DNA of 64,000 nucleotides from Methylotenera sp. L2L1 (GTDB lineage: Bacteria > Pseudomonadota > Gammaproteobacteria > Burkholderiales > Methylophilaceae). Positions 9,379 through 18,563 of this stretch are shown here, piece by piece. Within the stretch, counting starts at the first letter, position 1. The number at the start of each line of letters is the position of its first letter. The notes under the pieces were generated by a model. That model was given only the letters and a program-made list of their open reading frames with translations. It searched no databases and was not told the DNA's origin. Made by a program: the position numbers and the translations under genes. The DNA is taken from positions 744,001 to 808,000 of the forward strand of contig NZ_JQMG01000001.1 of NCBI RefSeq assembly GCF_000744605.1, given 5' to 3'.

Positions 9379-9942
9379 TTAGATCTTACCTACTAGGTCT
9401 AATGATGGTGTTAATGTTTTAGCACCTTCTTGCCATTTAGCTGGGCAAACTTGGCCTGGGTGAGCCGCTGTGAATTGTGCAGCTTTCAATTTACGTAGTG
9501 TTTCTTTTACATCACGTGCGATTTCGTTGCTGTGTACTTCTACAGTTTTAATCACGCCTTCAGGGTTAATCACGAAAGTACCGCGCAATGCTAGGCCTTC
9601 TGCATCGATATGCACGTCAAATGCGCGTGTCAATTGGTGTGTTGGGTCACCCACTAATGGGAATTGTGCTTTACCAACTGCTGGAGAAGTTTCGTGCCAC
9701 ACTTTGTGTGAGAAATGTGTATCTGTAGTCACGATGTACACTTCTGCACCTGCTTTTTGGAACTCAGCATAGTTGTCAGCAGCATCTTCCACTTCGGTTG
9801 GGCAGTTAAAAGTAAATGCTGCTGGCATAAAAATTACCACAGACCATTTACCCTTCATGCTTACATCGCTTACTTCAACAAATTTACCATTGTGGAAAGC
9901 TTCTGTTTTGAATGGTTGAACTTGTGTATTAATTAATGACAT
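9379..9942 (-). CDS. ahpC: Alkyl hydroperoxide reductase subunit C (peroxiredoxin)
   Basis: Two-cysteine peroxiredoxin that reduces H2O2 and organic peroxides in the cytoplasm and is recycled by AhpF. Its 187 residues equal the enterobacterial length. The peroxidatic cysteine is C47 in FTFNCPTEV and the resolving cysteine is C166 in GQVCPAKW. The C-terminal YF-type region is replaced by the standard SLDLVGKI ending. It is the first gene of an ahpC-(terminator)-ahpF unit, with an AGGAAAAAACG ribosome site upstream and an OxyR-like operator and promoter at 10003-10069. Confidence 0.98.
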   Translation of the reverse strand: MSLINTQVQPFKTEAFHNGKFVEVSDVSMKGKWSVVIFMPAAFTFNCPTEVEDAADNYAEFQKAGAEVYIVTTDTHFSHKVWHETSPAVGKAQFPLVGDPTHQLTRAFDVHIDAEGLALRGTFVINPEGVIKTVEVHSNEIARDVKETLRKLKAAQFTAAHPGQVCPAKWQEGAKTLTPSLDLVGKI

Positions 9943-10002
9943 CGTTTTTTCCTATCTATTGATTAAAAAATTGGTTAATAGAACTATAAATTCATGATTT
10001 GA

Positions 10003-10069
10003 ATTATAGAGATTTACTGCAATAAATCCAATATATCATTTTAATGATATTGATAAATTAAATTTATCA
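10003..10069 (-). promoter_or_regulatory. ahpC promoter with OxyR-like operator
   Basis: On the minus strand TATAAT (10003-10008) lies 17 bp from a weak -35 TTGGAT (10026-10031). Directly upstream are two palindromes: an 8-bp arm pair at 10033-10050 and a 9-bp arm pair at 10051-10069. Read on the plus strand, tetranucleotides ATAT, TAAT, ATAA and TTAT sit at 10031, 10042, 10053 and 10064, each separated by exactly 7 bp. This is the spacing of the OxyR consensus (ATAG-N7-CTAT repeated), with 11 of 16 bases matching. Location and target gene fit activation by OxyR; binding is inferred. Confidence 0.5.
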
Positions 10070-10145
10070 TAAGGCGCCTAAACTTAAGGCATATATAATG
10101 TGATTGATAGCGAACACCCCAATATGAGCAGAGATGCTTATCATC

Positions 10146-10463
10146 TCAAGCTTGAGTCACTGCAATACTTTGCGTGGCCGTTTCGCCTAAATTATCATGC
10201 CAGGTCACTTCAACCACATCACCCAGTTTGGCACCTTTTAACCTAAAGGTGAGATATGGGTTTTTAGCAATACCAGTACCCCACTGCGCTTCTATGACAG
10301 GCTTACCGTTTAATGTCGCTGTCAACAGCTGCACAAAATGCGCAGGAATCAGCTGATCAGCATCATTTTTTCTGCGCCCAGTTTCCATCGGGTGGCTCAT
10401 CAACACTTTAACTTCAGTATAGTCACCTTTCAGTTGGGCGCGCATTTTCATGCTTTTATCCAT
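10146..10463 (-). CDS. soxZ: Thiosulfate oxidation carrier complex protein SoxZ
   Basis: Partner of SoxY in the periplasmic carrier that holds sulfur intermediates. The 105 residues have the immunoglobulin-like SoxZ pattern: MRAQLKGDYTEVKVLMSHPMETG, then PAHFVQLLTATLNGKPV and the sheet-forming WHDNLGETATQS. There is no signal peptide, as is normal, since SoxZ is exported together with SoxY by the Tat route. It lies 104 bp downstream of soxY. No soxA, soxX, soxB or soxCD is in the window. Confidence 0.92.
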   Translation of the reverse strand: MDKSMKMRAQLKGDYTEVKVLMSHPMETGRRKNDADQLIPAHFVQLLTATLNGKPVIEAQWGTGIAKNPYLTFRLKGAKLGDVVEVTWHDNLGETATQSIAVTQA

Positions 10464-10567
10464 GCAGATTCCTTTTCACGACACCAAATGACGCAACCAA
10501 GAAAATGGTAGAAGCTACTATCAGACTGCAACGCTGAATCTGGTCATCATGAGCTAACATCAGTGAG

Positions 10568-11002
10568 CTACCCACAACCATTTTCCAATACTGTAATGTT
10601 TTTAGCGTGCGTAAAATATTGATTACCTGCCTTAACCACCACTTTTAAATCAGAAGTCTCAGCCATTTTGATACGAGTCACCACATATGGCTCAGCCCCA
10701 TTGCTAAACATAAAGTTGGCAATAAGCGGAGTCGGATTCTTCTCTACCAATATAGCAATCGCCTCGGTGTGCTCGATATTACTTCTCACCTCAACCTGCA
10801 CAACTGCCCCATTTTCGGCACGATCAGGCGCAATAATCACGATGTCGTTGCTTGGCACCTCTGCTCCAACATCTAAATGCTGAGTTGCATCCTGTAATTT
10901 CACCGCCTCAAAAGCAGGGCGATTCCATAGCGCTGCCCATACTTTAACTGGCGTTAACGCAATCAAAGTGAACATTCCCAATAAGAAACTTCTACGTTGC
11001 AT
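10568..11002 (-). CDS. soxY: Thiosulfate oxidation carrier protein SoxY
   Basis: Sulfur-carrier protein whose C-terminal cysteine covalently holds thiosulfate-derived sulfane groups. The N-terminus shows a Tat-type signal (QRRSFLLG followed by a hydrophobic stretch ending near VWA). The swinging arm ends the protein as NGCG with C143 second to last; many SoxY proteins end GGCGG, so the arm is slightly shorter and altered. Length is 144 residues. soxY starts 8 bp after the M48 protease stop and precedes soxZ, making a likely three-gene operon. Confidence 0.92.
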   Translation of the reverse strand: MQRRSFLLGMFTLIALTPVKVWAALWNRPAFEAVKLQDATQHLDVGAEVPSNDIVIIAPDRAENGAVVQVEVRSNIEHTEAIAILVEKNPTPLIANFMFSNGAEPYVVTRIKMAETSDLKVVVKAGNQYFTHAKNITVLENGCG

Positions 11003-11010
11003 GCTACCTC

Positions 11011-12498
11011 CTAAAGTTTAGGCTTTTTATCGTCACCCATCATTTGCCTCAGCTGCCTTAAGCGTGCTTCAACAATCGATTGCTGATAAAAATCACCGTC
11101 ATTGGCTTTGGCGGCTAAATCCATTTGCTCAATAGCACGCGCTAGGTCATATTTTCGATAATAGGCCTCACTCTGCGCTTGGTGACCAAGCAATACCTTG
11201 TTTTGCATATTGTAAGCTTTAGCCAATAAATCATACATATAAGCATCATCCACATACAAATCCTGTTTCATTTTAACTAGTTGAATTGCTTGTGCGGCTT
11301 GCTTTGTCGCAAGGTAATGCTCTGCATATCCATAAATTAAAGCACGATTATCCGGAAAAGCACGTAATCCAGACGCATACTTCTCGGCTGCAGCTGCAGG
11401 TTTATTTCTGGCCACTTCTAAACGCGCCGCTAAACTTTCTATCATTGGGTGTGGCGTCGCATTTTTTTTAAGCCAATCCAGCTCTTTTTCAACCTCTGCC
11501 CATGAGCTTTTTCGCAGCAGAGCAACAGCCAACCCATAATGCTCGGCCGCTGCATTTGCATAGCGTTGCTCACGAATATTCTGCTCAAATAAATCAATCG
11601 CGGGCTGAGGAACACCCAACATTGCACGTAGCTTGGCTTTAACATATTGAAACTCAATGCCATCTGCCACCTGCCGGTAAGGCATTTGCTCAACACGGTT
11701 ACTCACATCGGCAATACGCTCAGAGGTCAGTGGGTGAGTGCGTAAGAAACTAGGTGCGCCGCCCTCAACAAAACGAGAACCACGCTGTAACGTTTTAAAG
11801 AACTGAGGCATCGCCCTGACATCAAAACCACCTGAATCTAAAATCTGCAAGCCGATACGATCCGCTTCTCGCTCATAATCACGCGTGTAATCCAGCTGGT
11901 TTTGCACACCAATAGCAGATGCTGTCGTCATCGCACCGGTAGCCAACTGCGGGTTTGACCTTGCAACCAGCAAAGCCAAAGCAATACCCGCTAAGTTCTT
12001 AAAAGTGTCATATTTTTGCGAAGCAAGCATCCGTGCCAGATGTCGCTGGGTAACGTGGCCAATTTCGTGGCCCAGCACACTTGCAAGCTCAGACTCATTA
12101 TTAGAGGCTAAAATCAAACCGGTATGCACACCTACCACACCACCCGGCATTGCAAACGCGTTAATAGAAGGGTCCTGTACCACAAAGAAATTAAACTTTT
12201 GTCGTTTATCCGGCCCATTCGCCACCAAGCGCGCGCCTAGTCCTTGCAAATAGTCAGACACTTCTACATCGCTTAGCACATCATCACTGACAGCCACCTG
12301 ACGCATAATCTGCTCTGCGATTTCCTGCTCTTGCAATGGCGACAGTACTGTTGCTGACACATCGCCTAAGTCTGGCAACTCATTGGCTACCGCTTGATGC
12401 GTGTACGCTAGTGAAACGACAACTATTGAAGTCGTAACTAGTGAAGTCGGCAGAAGTGAAGCAACTAATAATATAATGGGTGATAAATTTAATTTCAT
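11011..12498 (-). CDS. M48-family periplasmic metalloprotease with TPR-like C-terminus (BepA-like)
   Basis: Zinc protease related to BepA/YfgC, which handles outer-membrane protein assembly. The zinc motif HEIGH and the downstream third ligand in READRIG are present. The C-terminal half (from about residue 270) is helical and repeat-like, consistent with TPRs. The start is uncertain: I use the ATG at 12498, which opens a long hydrophobic signal sequence ending at QAVA; in-frame starts also exist at 12534, 12558 and 12570. The signal region contains an in-frame 15-bp tandem duplication (12421-12450). It is first in a probable operon with soxY and soxZ. Confidence 0.88.
   Translation of the reverse strand: MKLNLSPIILLVASLLPTSLVTTSIVVVSLAYTHQAVANELPDLGDVSATVLSPLQEQEIAEQIMRQVAVSDDVLSDVEVSDYLQGLGARLVANGPDKRQKFNFFVVQDPSINAFAMPGGVVGVHTGLILASNNESELASVLGHEIGHVTQRHLARMLASQKYDTFKNLAGIALALLVARSNPQLATGAMTTASAIGVQNQLDYTRDYEREADRIGLQILDSGGFDVRAMPQFFKTLQRGSRFVEGGAPSFLRTHPLTSERIADVSNRVEQMPYRQVADGIEFQYVKAKLRAMLGVPQPAIDLFEQNIREQRYANAAAEHYGLAVALLRKSSWAEVEKELDWLKKNATPHPMIESLAARLEVARNKPAAAAEKYASGLRAFPDNRALIYGYAEHYLATKQAAQAIQLVKMKQDLYVDDAYMYDLLAKAYNMQNKVLLGHQAQSEAYYRKYDLARAIEQMDLAAKANDGDFYQQSIVEARLRQLRQMMGDDKKPKL
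12421..12450. repeat. 15-bp tandem duplication inside a signal-peptide coding region
   Basis: AACTATTGAAGTCGT (12421-12435) is followed directly by AACTAGTGAAGTCGG (12436-12450), 13 of 15 bases identical. The period is a multiple of three, so it adds five residues to the hydrophobic signal sequence of the M48 protease without breaking the frame. Confidence 0.7.
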
Positions 12499-12609
12499 TA
12501 TTACTATGATAACGTTTGTAGTTGAATGTTTCATAATGCTGCGTAAATTATATCGCATCAACCTAACCAAATTCTTACACTAAGACCACACTCGCAGAGA
12601 CTGAACAAT

Positions 12610-13092
12610 ATGACAAACCCACTCACCCACTTTGATCAAAATGGCCAAGCCCATATGGTTGATATTGGCGAAAAAGCCGAAACCCACCGTATTGCGATTG
12701 CAACAGGACACATTAGCATGTTGCCTTCAACGCTAGCGCTTATTCAAACTGGCAACAGCAAAAAAGGAGATGTACTTGGTATCGCCAGAATCGCTGCGAT
12801 TCAGGCAGCAAAGAAAACTTCTGACCTTATCCCGCTGTGTCACCCGATTTCACTCACGCGCATTGCTGTGAGCTTTGATGTGAACGAAGCATCATCTAGT
12901 ATCAGCTGCGCAGTGACCACTGAGACTTATGGAAAAACCGGTGTAGAGATGGAGGCACTGACCGCTGTGAGTGCTTGCTTACTCACCGTTTATGATATGT
13001 GCAAAGCGGTAGACCGTGGGATGACAATCTCTGAGATTAAGCTGCTAGAGAAACATGGCGGAAAGTCTGGTGACTGGGTCGCAAATAAGTAA
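12610..13092 (+). CDS. moaC: Cyclic pyranopterin monophosphate synthase
   Basis: Second enzyme of molybdenum cofactor synthesis; it converts the MoaA product 3',8-cyclo-dihydro-GTP into cyclic pyranopterin monophosphate. At 160 residues it has the normal length. Family signatures are [15 protein letters not shown] at the start, [11 protein letters not shown] in the middle, and [30 protein letters not shown] at the active site. It is divergent from the M48 protease with only a short spacer, and no other moa gene is adjacent. Confidence 0.97.
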   Translation: MTNPLTHFDQNGQAHMVDIGEKAETHRIAIATGHISMLPSTLALIQTGNSKKGDVLGIARIAAIQAAKKTSDLIPLCHPISLTRIAVSFDVNEASSSISCAVTTETYGKTGVEMEALTAVSACLLTVYDMCKAVDRGMTISEIKLLEKHGGKSGDWVANK

Positions 13093-13239
13093 CATGGGTT
13101 TATTTTTTGACATTCAAAACACTCACCTTGCCACTGTACTTAGTTGCTGCGACTCAACTTGTTTCTGTTCAGAATGCATGTAAATCATGTCGTCAGTGTC
13201 GACTATCTTTCTAAAACAAATGATGTATAAAAATTCGTT

Positions 13240-14271
13240 ATGATTTATTTGATTACTTTTATTGCTGCTTTAGTAGCATTCTCTATTAGTTTAATTTGTG
13301 GTGGCGGTGCGGGTCTTTTGCTTATTCCCATATTAGGTTTCGCACTACCAGTGACACAAGTACCCGCCGCCCTATCGGTGGGAACATCCATCAGCTCGAT
13401 TACAAAAATTGGGTTATTTTATAAAAGCATTCGCTGGTCTCTAGTAAAACACTTTCTACCTACCGCAATTCCTGGTGTATTCATCGGCGGCTACCTGTTA
13501 AGCCATCTAGACCCTGTGTATATCGAATTTTGCATGGCCCTGTTTTTAGTATCAAACCTACCCTATGTATTTAAAAAACCAACTGAAACCTTAAACAAAA
13601 CTGACAAACTTACATGGTCGTTTCCTGCTGTAGGGTTTTTAGCAGGCCTCATTTCCGGGTTAACTGGCGCCGTGGGCGTTTTGTTTAATGGCGTATATTT
13701 ACGATACGGTCTAGAAAAAGAGGAGATTGTTGCCACCCGCGCAGCAAACGAAATTATTCTGCACCTGATAAAACTATGCTTGTACGCATGGTTAGGCTTA
13801 TTTACAAGCAAGGCACTGCTACTAGGGTTAACTGTAGCGCTTGCCGCAGTAATATCCACCTTCATGATGAAGACCATACTCCCCAAAATCACCACAAAAT
13901 TATTTAGCAAAATAGGATATGGGGCGATGGTCGTCGCAGGGGTGCTGATGTTGAATAGTGCGTCAATCCGGATACAGGAAGCTCACGACCCCAGCATTAA
14001 TATCATGCGCATGTCTAAAGGGTTTGATGCAGCATTTACTTGGAATGATTGGCTATACACGATTGAGTTCAAATACGAGGAAGGGTTTGAATTTGAAAAA
14101 CTCATCCCGTTTACTGATTTAACACCTACAAGACAAGCTTTCGTCATTAGTCAGCAAGCAGACGCACATAAAACAGTTATCGAAAAAGTTTACTCACTTA
14201 GAAAAATATCTTACGAGGCTTATTACTATAACGACCAAGATTCGTTAATTAAGAAAATAAAGTTTAATTAA
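13240..14271 (+). CDS. TSUP (TauE/SafE) family permease with C-terminal extension
   Basis: A membrane permease of the sulfite/organosulfonate exporter family. Residues 1 to about 245 hold the usual hydrophobic segments, with the duplicated family motif GGGAGLLLIPILGF near the N-terminus and GLTGAVGVLFNGVYLR in the second half. Unusually, about 95 more polar residues follow (from SIRIQEAHDPS), including FTWNDWLYTIEFKYEEGFEFEK and a basic end KKIKFN. TSUP proteins normally stop near 250-270 residues. The substrate is not known. The coding sequence looks more AT-rich than its neighbours. Confidence 0.82.
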   Translation: MIYLITFIAALVAFSISLICGGGAGLLLIPILGFALPVTQVPAALSVGTSISSITKIGLFYKSIRWSLVKHFLPTAIPGVFIGGYLLSHLDPVYIEFCMALFLVSNLPYVFKKPTETLNKTDKLTWSFPAVGFLAGLISGLTGAVGVLFNGVYLRYGLEKEEIVATRAANEIILHLIKLCLYAWLGLFTSKALLLGLTVALAAVISTFMMKTILPKITTKLFSKIGYGAMVVAGVLMLNSASIRIQEAHDPSINIMRMSKGFDAAFTWNDWLYTIEFKYEEGFEFEKLIPFTDLTPTRQAFVISQQADAHKTVIEKVYSLRKISYEAYYYNDQDSLIKKIKFN

Positions 14272-14297
14272 GCAATCATGCATATATGATGCATATC

Positions 14298-14330
14298 AAG
14301 TTAGTCATTACCCATTAATGACTAACTTTT
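14298..14330 (+). terminator. Rho-independent terminator overlapping the 3' end of the opposite gene
   Basis: Perfect 13-bp stem (14298-14310 with 14316-14328), 5-nt loop, ending in TTTT in the plus direction after the TSUP gene. The left arm contains the stop codon of the convergent GGDEF/EAL gene (14308-14310), so its last codons are part of the hairpin. Confidence 0.8.
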
Positions 14331-16911
14331 CGAAACTTGCAACATCCGTAGGCCGATTAAAGTAATAGCCTTGGAAGAAATCACAGCCAAAGCTTTTTAA
14401 CAATTCGTACTGCTCAACCTGCTCTACGCCCTCAGCCACAATATCGCAGTGGATGGTCTTACCAACAGCCAGTATCATCTGAATAATCGCGGCATCATTT
14501 GAGTCTGTGAGCACATCATGCACAAATGATTGATCAATCTTAATTTGGGTGACAGGCAATTTCTTGAGATAAACCAATGACGAATGCCCAATCCCAAAAT
14601 CATCAAGCGAGATCCTCACCCCCATCTGCCTCAACACCTTCATTTTATTAATCACATCCTCAATATTATCAATCACCGCCGTTTCAGTAAGCTCCAGCTT
14701 AAGCTGGTCAGGATTGATTGCGGTTTGCGCTAGTATTTCGCGCAACTCTTGTACGAAATTGATATATAAAAACTGCTTAGCACTAATATTAACTGACAAC
14801 TTGATTTGACTTAGGATTGGGTCTGCTTCCCAGATTTTCAGCTGCTGACACGCCTGCGCCAACACCCAATGCCCGATTTTAATGATTTGATTCGTTTTTT
14901 CTGCAATCGGTATAAACTCGGCAGGGCTAATATCGCCTAACGTCGGGTGGCTCCACCTTAATAGCACCTCGGCCGCAACCACCTGCTTATCTACATTCAC
15001 AATGGGCTGATAGTTAAAATAAAGCTCCTGATTAAGCAGCGCTAAGGAAAGTGCGGACTCTAGTGCAAAGCTTTTTTCTATGCTCTCTTGCGTCAATTGA
15101 TCATAAAAACGATAAGTATTACCACCGCTATCTTTTGATAGGTACATCGCGGTGTCTGCATGCCTTAAATGGTCTTCAAAGGCCAGCTGGTTATCATTAA
15201 ACAAAGTAATGCCGATGCTTGCGCTAGTCACAAACTCAAACAAGCTTAAGTAGTAAGCTTTATTCAGCCCCGTCAGCAGCTTCTGCGCAACATCACTCAC
15301 CTGCTGATAAGCCACAGTAGCGCTAGAGTCCAGATTCTCTAAAATCACCACAAACTCATCACCGCTAAGCCTTGCAACGGTATCGCCTGTTCTGACTGTA
15401 CTTTGTATTCTTTTCGCCACCTCAATCAGCAATTGGTCGCCGACATCATGTCCCTTGGTATCGTTGAGAATTTTAAATTTATCTAAATCAATAAATAACA
15501 AGCCACAATAACTCTTGGCACGCTCTGCAATTAATACTGCATGTTGATAACGGTCTATCAATAAACGTCTGTTAGGCAAACCTGTCAGTGCATCATAATA
15601 GGCAAAGTTCTCGATTTCTTGCCTTGCCTTTTTCTGCTCAGAGATATCACGTACAAATCCGGTCACTAAAGATAAGTCAGCATCTTTTAAAGCGGTTAAC
15701 GTTAACTCTATCGGAAACTCACTGCCATCCGCCCGCATCGCCACCATTTCTATGCGCTGATTAAAGATATGCGTCACACCAGACGCGACATATTGCCGAT
15801 GCCCCGCATGATGCGCAGTGCGGTATCTTGCCGGAATAATTGCCTCCGACATGGATTTGCCCATTACCTCTTCTTTTTTGTATCCAAAGATACGTTCAGC
15901 AGCCGGATTAAACTCCACTAGTCGCCCAGCCGGGTCTATGGTAATAATCGCATCAAACGCGCCATCAATCACTGCGCGTAGCTTCTTGTCATTTTTCTGT
16001 ATCGTTTTAAGTGCTAAATTACGTTCGGACTGCAATGCAGAAATCAGCAACATGGTGACCACCAATGCCACCATAAATGCCCACAGTGAAAAAACTCCCT
16101 CACTGACGTTTTGACTATAAAAATTACCAATCCCTTTTGAAGTAAGCCATACAGCAATACTGGATAAAACAATCACAAAAAACGAGCCGCCGACCACACC
16201 AAAGCTCATGGATGCCCATATCAACATGGGTAAAATCACAAACATGGATAAAATGAATTGTTTACTTAAATCGGGAACAGAACTCACGATAATAAGCTCA
16301 ATACATACAAATAAAATAATCCAGGCTAACAGTTGATAGCACCGATTATCGCAAGAGAACGTGCCTTTTCTACCAATATTAAGGACTAAGGGCAGCGCCA
16401 ACAAAATGCCTAAGCTATCGCCCAACCACCAAATCAACCAGATGTTTAATAAGCTTTCAGAGGCAAGTAATCCAGTGACATATAGGCTAAAGATACCGCC
16501 TGTAGCGCTCACGAGCATGCTAAGCAAGGCCACCAACATCATTAGCAAAATATCTTTTTGTTTATTTAAGTGATAATTAAAATGAAGCTTAGGTAGAAGG
16601 TATGCCGCAAAGGTGGGGCCCAACGTGCTTGTAATTGCAATTAAAATGCTGGTGAAGTAGGGTAAACGAAGCGTTAACTCAACGAGTAATGATGCGGCAA
16701 AAATAGCGGGGATGCAGACACTCCCCCATCGCATGATTGCGCCAACAGCAATACCAGTGGGAAGCCACATCATGGTAACCACAGACTCTTGGTAAGGCAC
16801 CATCAGCCCAAGTTTGGCTGTTAAAAAATAAGCCAGCGCCACTAAAATAAAAGTCACCAATTTTGCTTTAAAAGTTGGTGACTTATATTGAGTAGCAATG
16901 TTTTTCATCAC
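14308..16911 (-). CDS. MASE1-PAS-GGDEF-EAL cyclic-di-GMP signalling protein
   Basis: An 867-residue membrane sensor predicted to make and/or degrade cyclic di-GMP. The N-terminal 300 residues form a MASE1-type multi-pass membrane sensor. A PAS domain follows (ITIDPAGRLVEFNPAAERIFGY). The GGDEF domain reads SGDEF at about residue 516 and keeps an RxxD inhibitory site (RTGD) five residues before it. In the EAL domain the signature is EVLLRW at about residue 647, while the metal-site DDFGIGHSSL and downstream IKIDQSFV are intact. Both altered signatures occur in active enzymes, so activity is open. It starts 6 bp after trpE, unusual company for this class. Confidence 0.93.
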   Translation of the reverse strand: MMKNIATQYKSPTFKAKLVTFILVALAYFLTAKLGLMVPYQESVVTMMWLPTGIAVGAIMRWGSVCIPAIFAASLLVELTLRLPYFTSILIAITSTLGPTFAAYLLPKLHFNYHLNKQKDILLMMLVALLSMLVSATGGIFSLYVTGLLASESLLNIWLIWWLGDSLGILLALPLVLNIGRKGTFSCDNRCYQLLAWIILFVCIELIIVSSVPDLSKQFILSMFVILPMLIWASMSFGVVGGSFFVIVLSSIAVWLTSKGIGNFYSQNVSEGVFSLWAFMVALVVTMLLISALQSERNLALKTIQKNDKKLRAVIDGAFDAIITIDPAGRLVEFNPAAERIFGYKKEEVMGKSMSEAIIPARYRTAHHAGHRQYVASGVTHIFNQRIEMVAMRADGSEFPIELTLTALKDADLSLVTGFVRDISEQKKARQEIENFAYYDALTGLPNRRLLIDRYQHAVLIAERAKSYCGLLFIDLDKFKILNDTKGHDVGDQLLIEVAKRIQSTVRTGDTVARLSGDEFVVILENLDSSATVAYQQVSDVAQKLLTGLNKAYYLSLFEFVTSASIGITLFNDNQLAFEDHLRHADTAMYLSKDSGGNTYRFYDQLTQESIEKSFALESALSLALLNQELYFNYQPIVNVDKQVVAAEVLLRWSHPTLGDISPAEFIPIAEKTNQIIKIGHWVLAQACQQLKIWEADPILSQIKLSVNISAKQFLYINFVQELREILAQTAINPDQLKLELTETAVIDNIEDVINKMKVLRQMGVRISLDDFGIGHSSLVYLKKLPVTQIKIDQSFVHDVLTDSNDAAIIQMILAVGKTIHCDIVAEGVEQVEQYELLKSFGCDFFQGYYFNRPTDVASFEKLVING

Positions 16912-16917
16912 ATTTTC

Positions 16918-18399
16918 TTAACTAGCATCAAGTCCATCTTGCACCAGCTCTGCAGCGCGTAACACTGCCCGCGCTTTGTTCTGCGTTTCTATCCATTCGC
17001 TTTCGGGGATAGAGTCAGCCACAATACCCGCGCCCGCCTGTACATAAAGCATATTGTTTTTTATTACACCAGTGCGAATAGCAATCGCAACATCCATGTC
17101 GCCATTAAAGCCCAAGTAACCCACAGCGCCTGCATAAATGCCACGTTTGCTTGGCTCCAACTCATCGATGATTTCCATCGCGCGCACTTTAGGCGCACCA
17201 CTGACCGTGCCGGCAGGGAACGTTGCTTTAATCACATCAATCGCATCCATCTCAGGCTTAAGTTTGCCCTCTACGTTACTGACAATATGCATCACATGAG
17301 AATAACGCTCAATCATCATATTGTCAGTCACCCGAACAGAACCAGTCACGGCCACTCGACCAACATCATTGCGCCCAAGATCCATTAACTGTACGTGCTC
17401 TGCACGCTCTTTAGGGTCAGCCAGCAATTCTTCAGCCAGTAAAATATCTTGCTCGCGGGTTTTGCCGCGCGGTCTTGTGCCAGCAATTGGTCGTGCGGTC
17501 ACTGTGCCATTTTCAAGGCGCACTAAAATCTCAGGTGACGCACCAACCACGTGGTGATCGCCCATGTCGTAGTAGAACATATAAGGTGATGGATTCAAGC
17601 TGCGCAATGCGCGGTAGAGTGATAGCGGCGGCGCAGAAAATTGCTGTGACATGCGTTGCGACAGCACCACCTGCATAATATCGCCGTCCAAAATGTACTG
17701 CTGAGCACGTTTAACCGCTGCTTTGAAATTATCTTCACCAAACTCTGAAGTTGCCTCGGTTTTATCCGTAGCGATAGATTTTGGAATGGTGACTGTGTTT
17801 CTCAACTTTAAAACTAAATCACTTAACCGCTGTTTAGCTTGTTCGTATGCACCAGCCTCTGCTGAATCTGCATAAACAATAAAGTAAAGTTTACCGCTTA
17901 AATTATCAACTACCGCCAATTGCTCAGATACCATCAGTAAAACATCGGGGACGTTTATGGCATCTGGTTTTACCTTATCGGCTAAGCGTTTCTCAATATA
18001 GCGTACAGTTTCATAGCCAAAATAACCAGCCAAACCGCCAGTGAATCTTGGTAAGCCTTCATAAGGCGGCGTTTTAAAGCGCGCTTGGTAACTTTTTACG
18101 AAATCTAATGGGTTTGTATCTTCAACGGACTCCACCACCGTGTCGCCATCCAGCACTTCTATTTTTCTACCATACGCGACAATCCGCGTTTTTGCAGGTA
18201 AGCCAATAATCGAATAGCGCCCAAAACGCTCGCCACCCTGCACAGACTCAAGCAAGTATGAAAAAGGCTGATTTGCCAGTTTTAAATAGAGGGATAACGG
18301 TGTATCGAGATCTGCAAAGGTTTCTAGTACGAGGGGAATGCGATTGTAGCCTTGTGCTGCCAAGGCGTTAAATTCATCTTGATTAATCGTGTTTAACAT
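16918..18399 (-). CDS. trpE: Anthranilate synthase component I
   Basis: Converts chorismate to anthranilate with the glutaminase subunit TrpG, the first step of tryptophan synthesis. At 493 residues it is a standard TrpE. The tryptophan feedback pocket motif [15 protein letters not shown] lies near the N-terminus. The chorismate-binding part shows [33 protein letters not shown] and [18 protein letters not shown]. The ribosome site AGGAAG lies just before the ATG. Upstream on the same strand are gph and rpe. The usual downstream neighbours trpG, trpD and trpC are not here. Confidence 0.97.
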   Translation of the reverse strand: MLNTINQDEFNALAAQGYNRIPLVLETFADLDTPLSLYLKLANQPFSYLLESVQGGERFGRYSIIGLPAKTRIVAYGRKIEVLDGDTVVESVEDTNPLDFVKSYQARFKTPPYEGLPRFTGGLAGYFGYETVRYIEKRLADKVKPDAINVPDVLLMVSEQLAVVDNLSGKLYFIVYADSAEAGAYEQAKQRLSDLVLKLRNTVTIPKSIATDKTEATSEFGEDNFKAAVKRAQQYILDGDIMQVVLSQRMSQQFSAPPLSLYRALRSLNPSPYMFYYDMGDHHVVGASPEILVRLENGTVTARPIAGTRPRGKTREQDILLAEELLADPKERAEHVQLMDLGRNDVGRVAVTGSVRVTDNMMIERYSHVMHIVSNVEGKLKPEMDAIDVIKATFPAGTVSGAPKVRAMEIIDELEPSKRGIYAGAVGYLGFNGDMDVAIAIRTGVIKNNMLYVQAGAGIVADSIPESEWIETQNKARAVLRAAELVQDGLDAS

Positions 18400-18482
18400 A
18401 AACTTCCTAAAACTTTATCATCTGTTCTTTAAAGTGGATCAGCTTGATTACCTATGAGTGACGCTGCTGTATGACTATTTAA

Positions 18483-18563
18483 TTAGCTTTGCCAAGAGCA
18501 TCGCCAACTGAAAGGGCCACTAAGAATCTGACTGTAAAAATGATCGCCGGCTACGTTCATCAT
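18483..18563 (-). other. Possible 26-codon leader ORF upstream of trpE
   Basis: In the gph-trpE spacer a minus-strand reading frame runs from ATG-ATG at 18563 to a TAA at 18483-18485, ending SWRCSWQS with two Trp codons near its end. The trpE ATG is 84 nt further on. A Trp-containing leader would suggest attenuation. However, the Trp codons are not adjacent, no clear ribosome site precedes it, and I find no convincing terminator/antiterminator pair. Treat as speculative. Confidence 0.2.

Noticed and set aside
10131-10147. Hairpin GAGATG/CATCTC at the soxZ end
   Set aside because: Six base pairs and no T-run in the direction of soxZ transcription.
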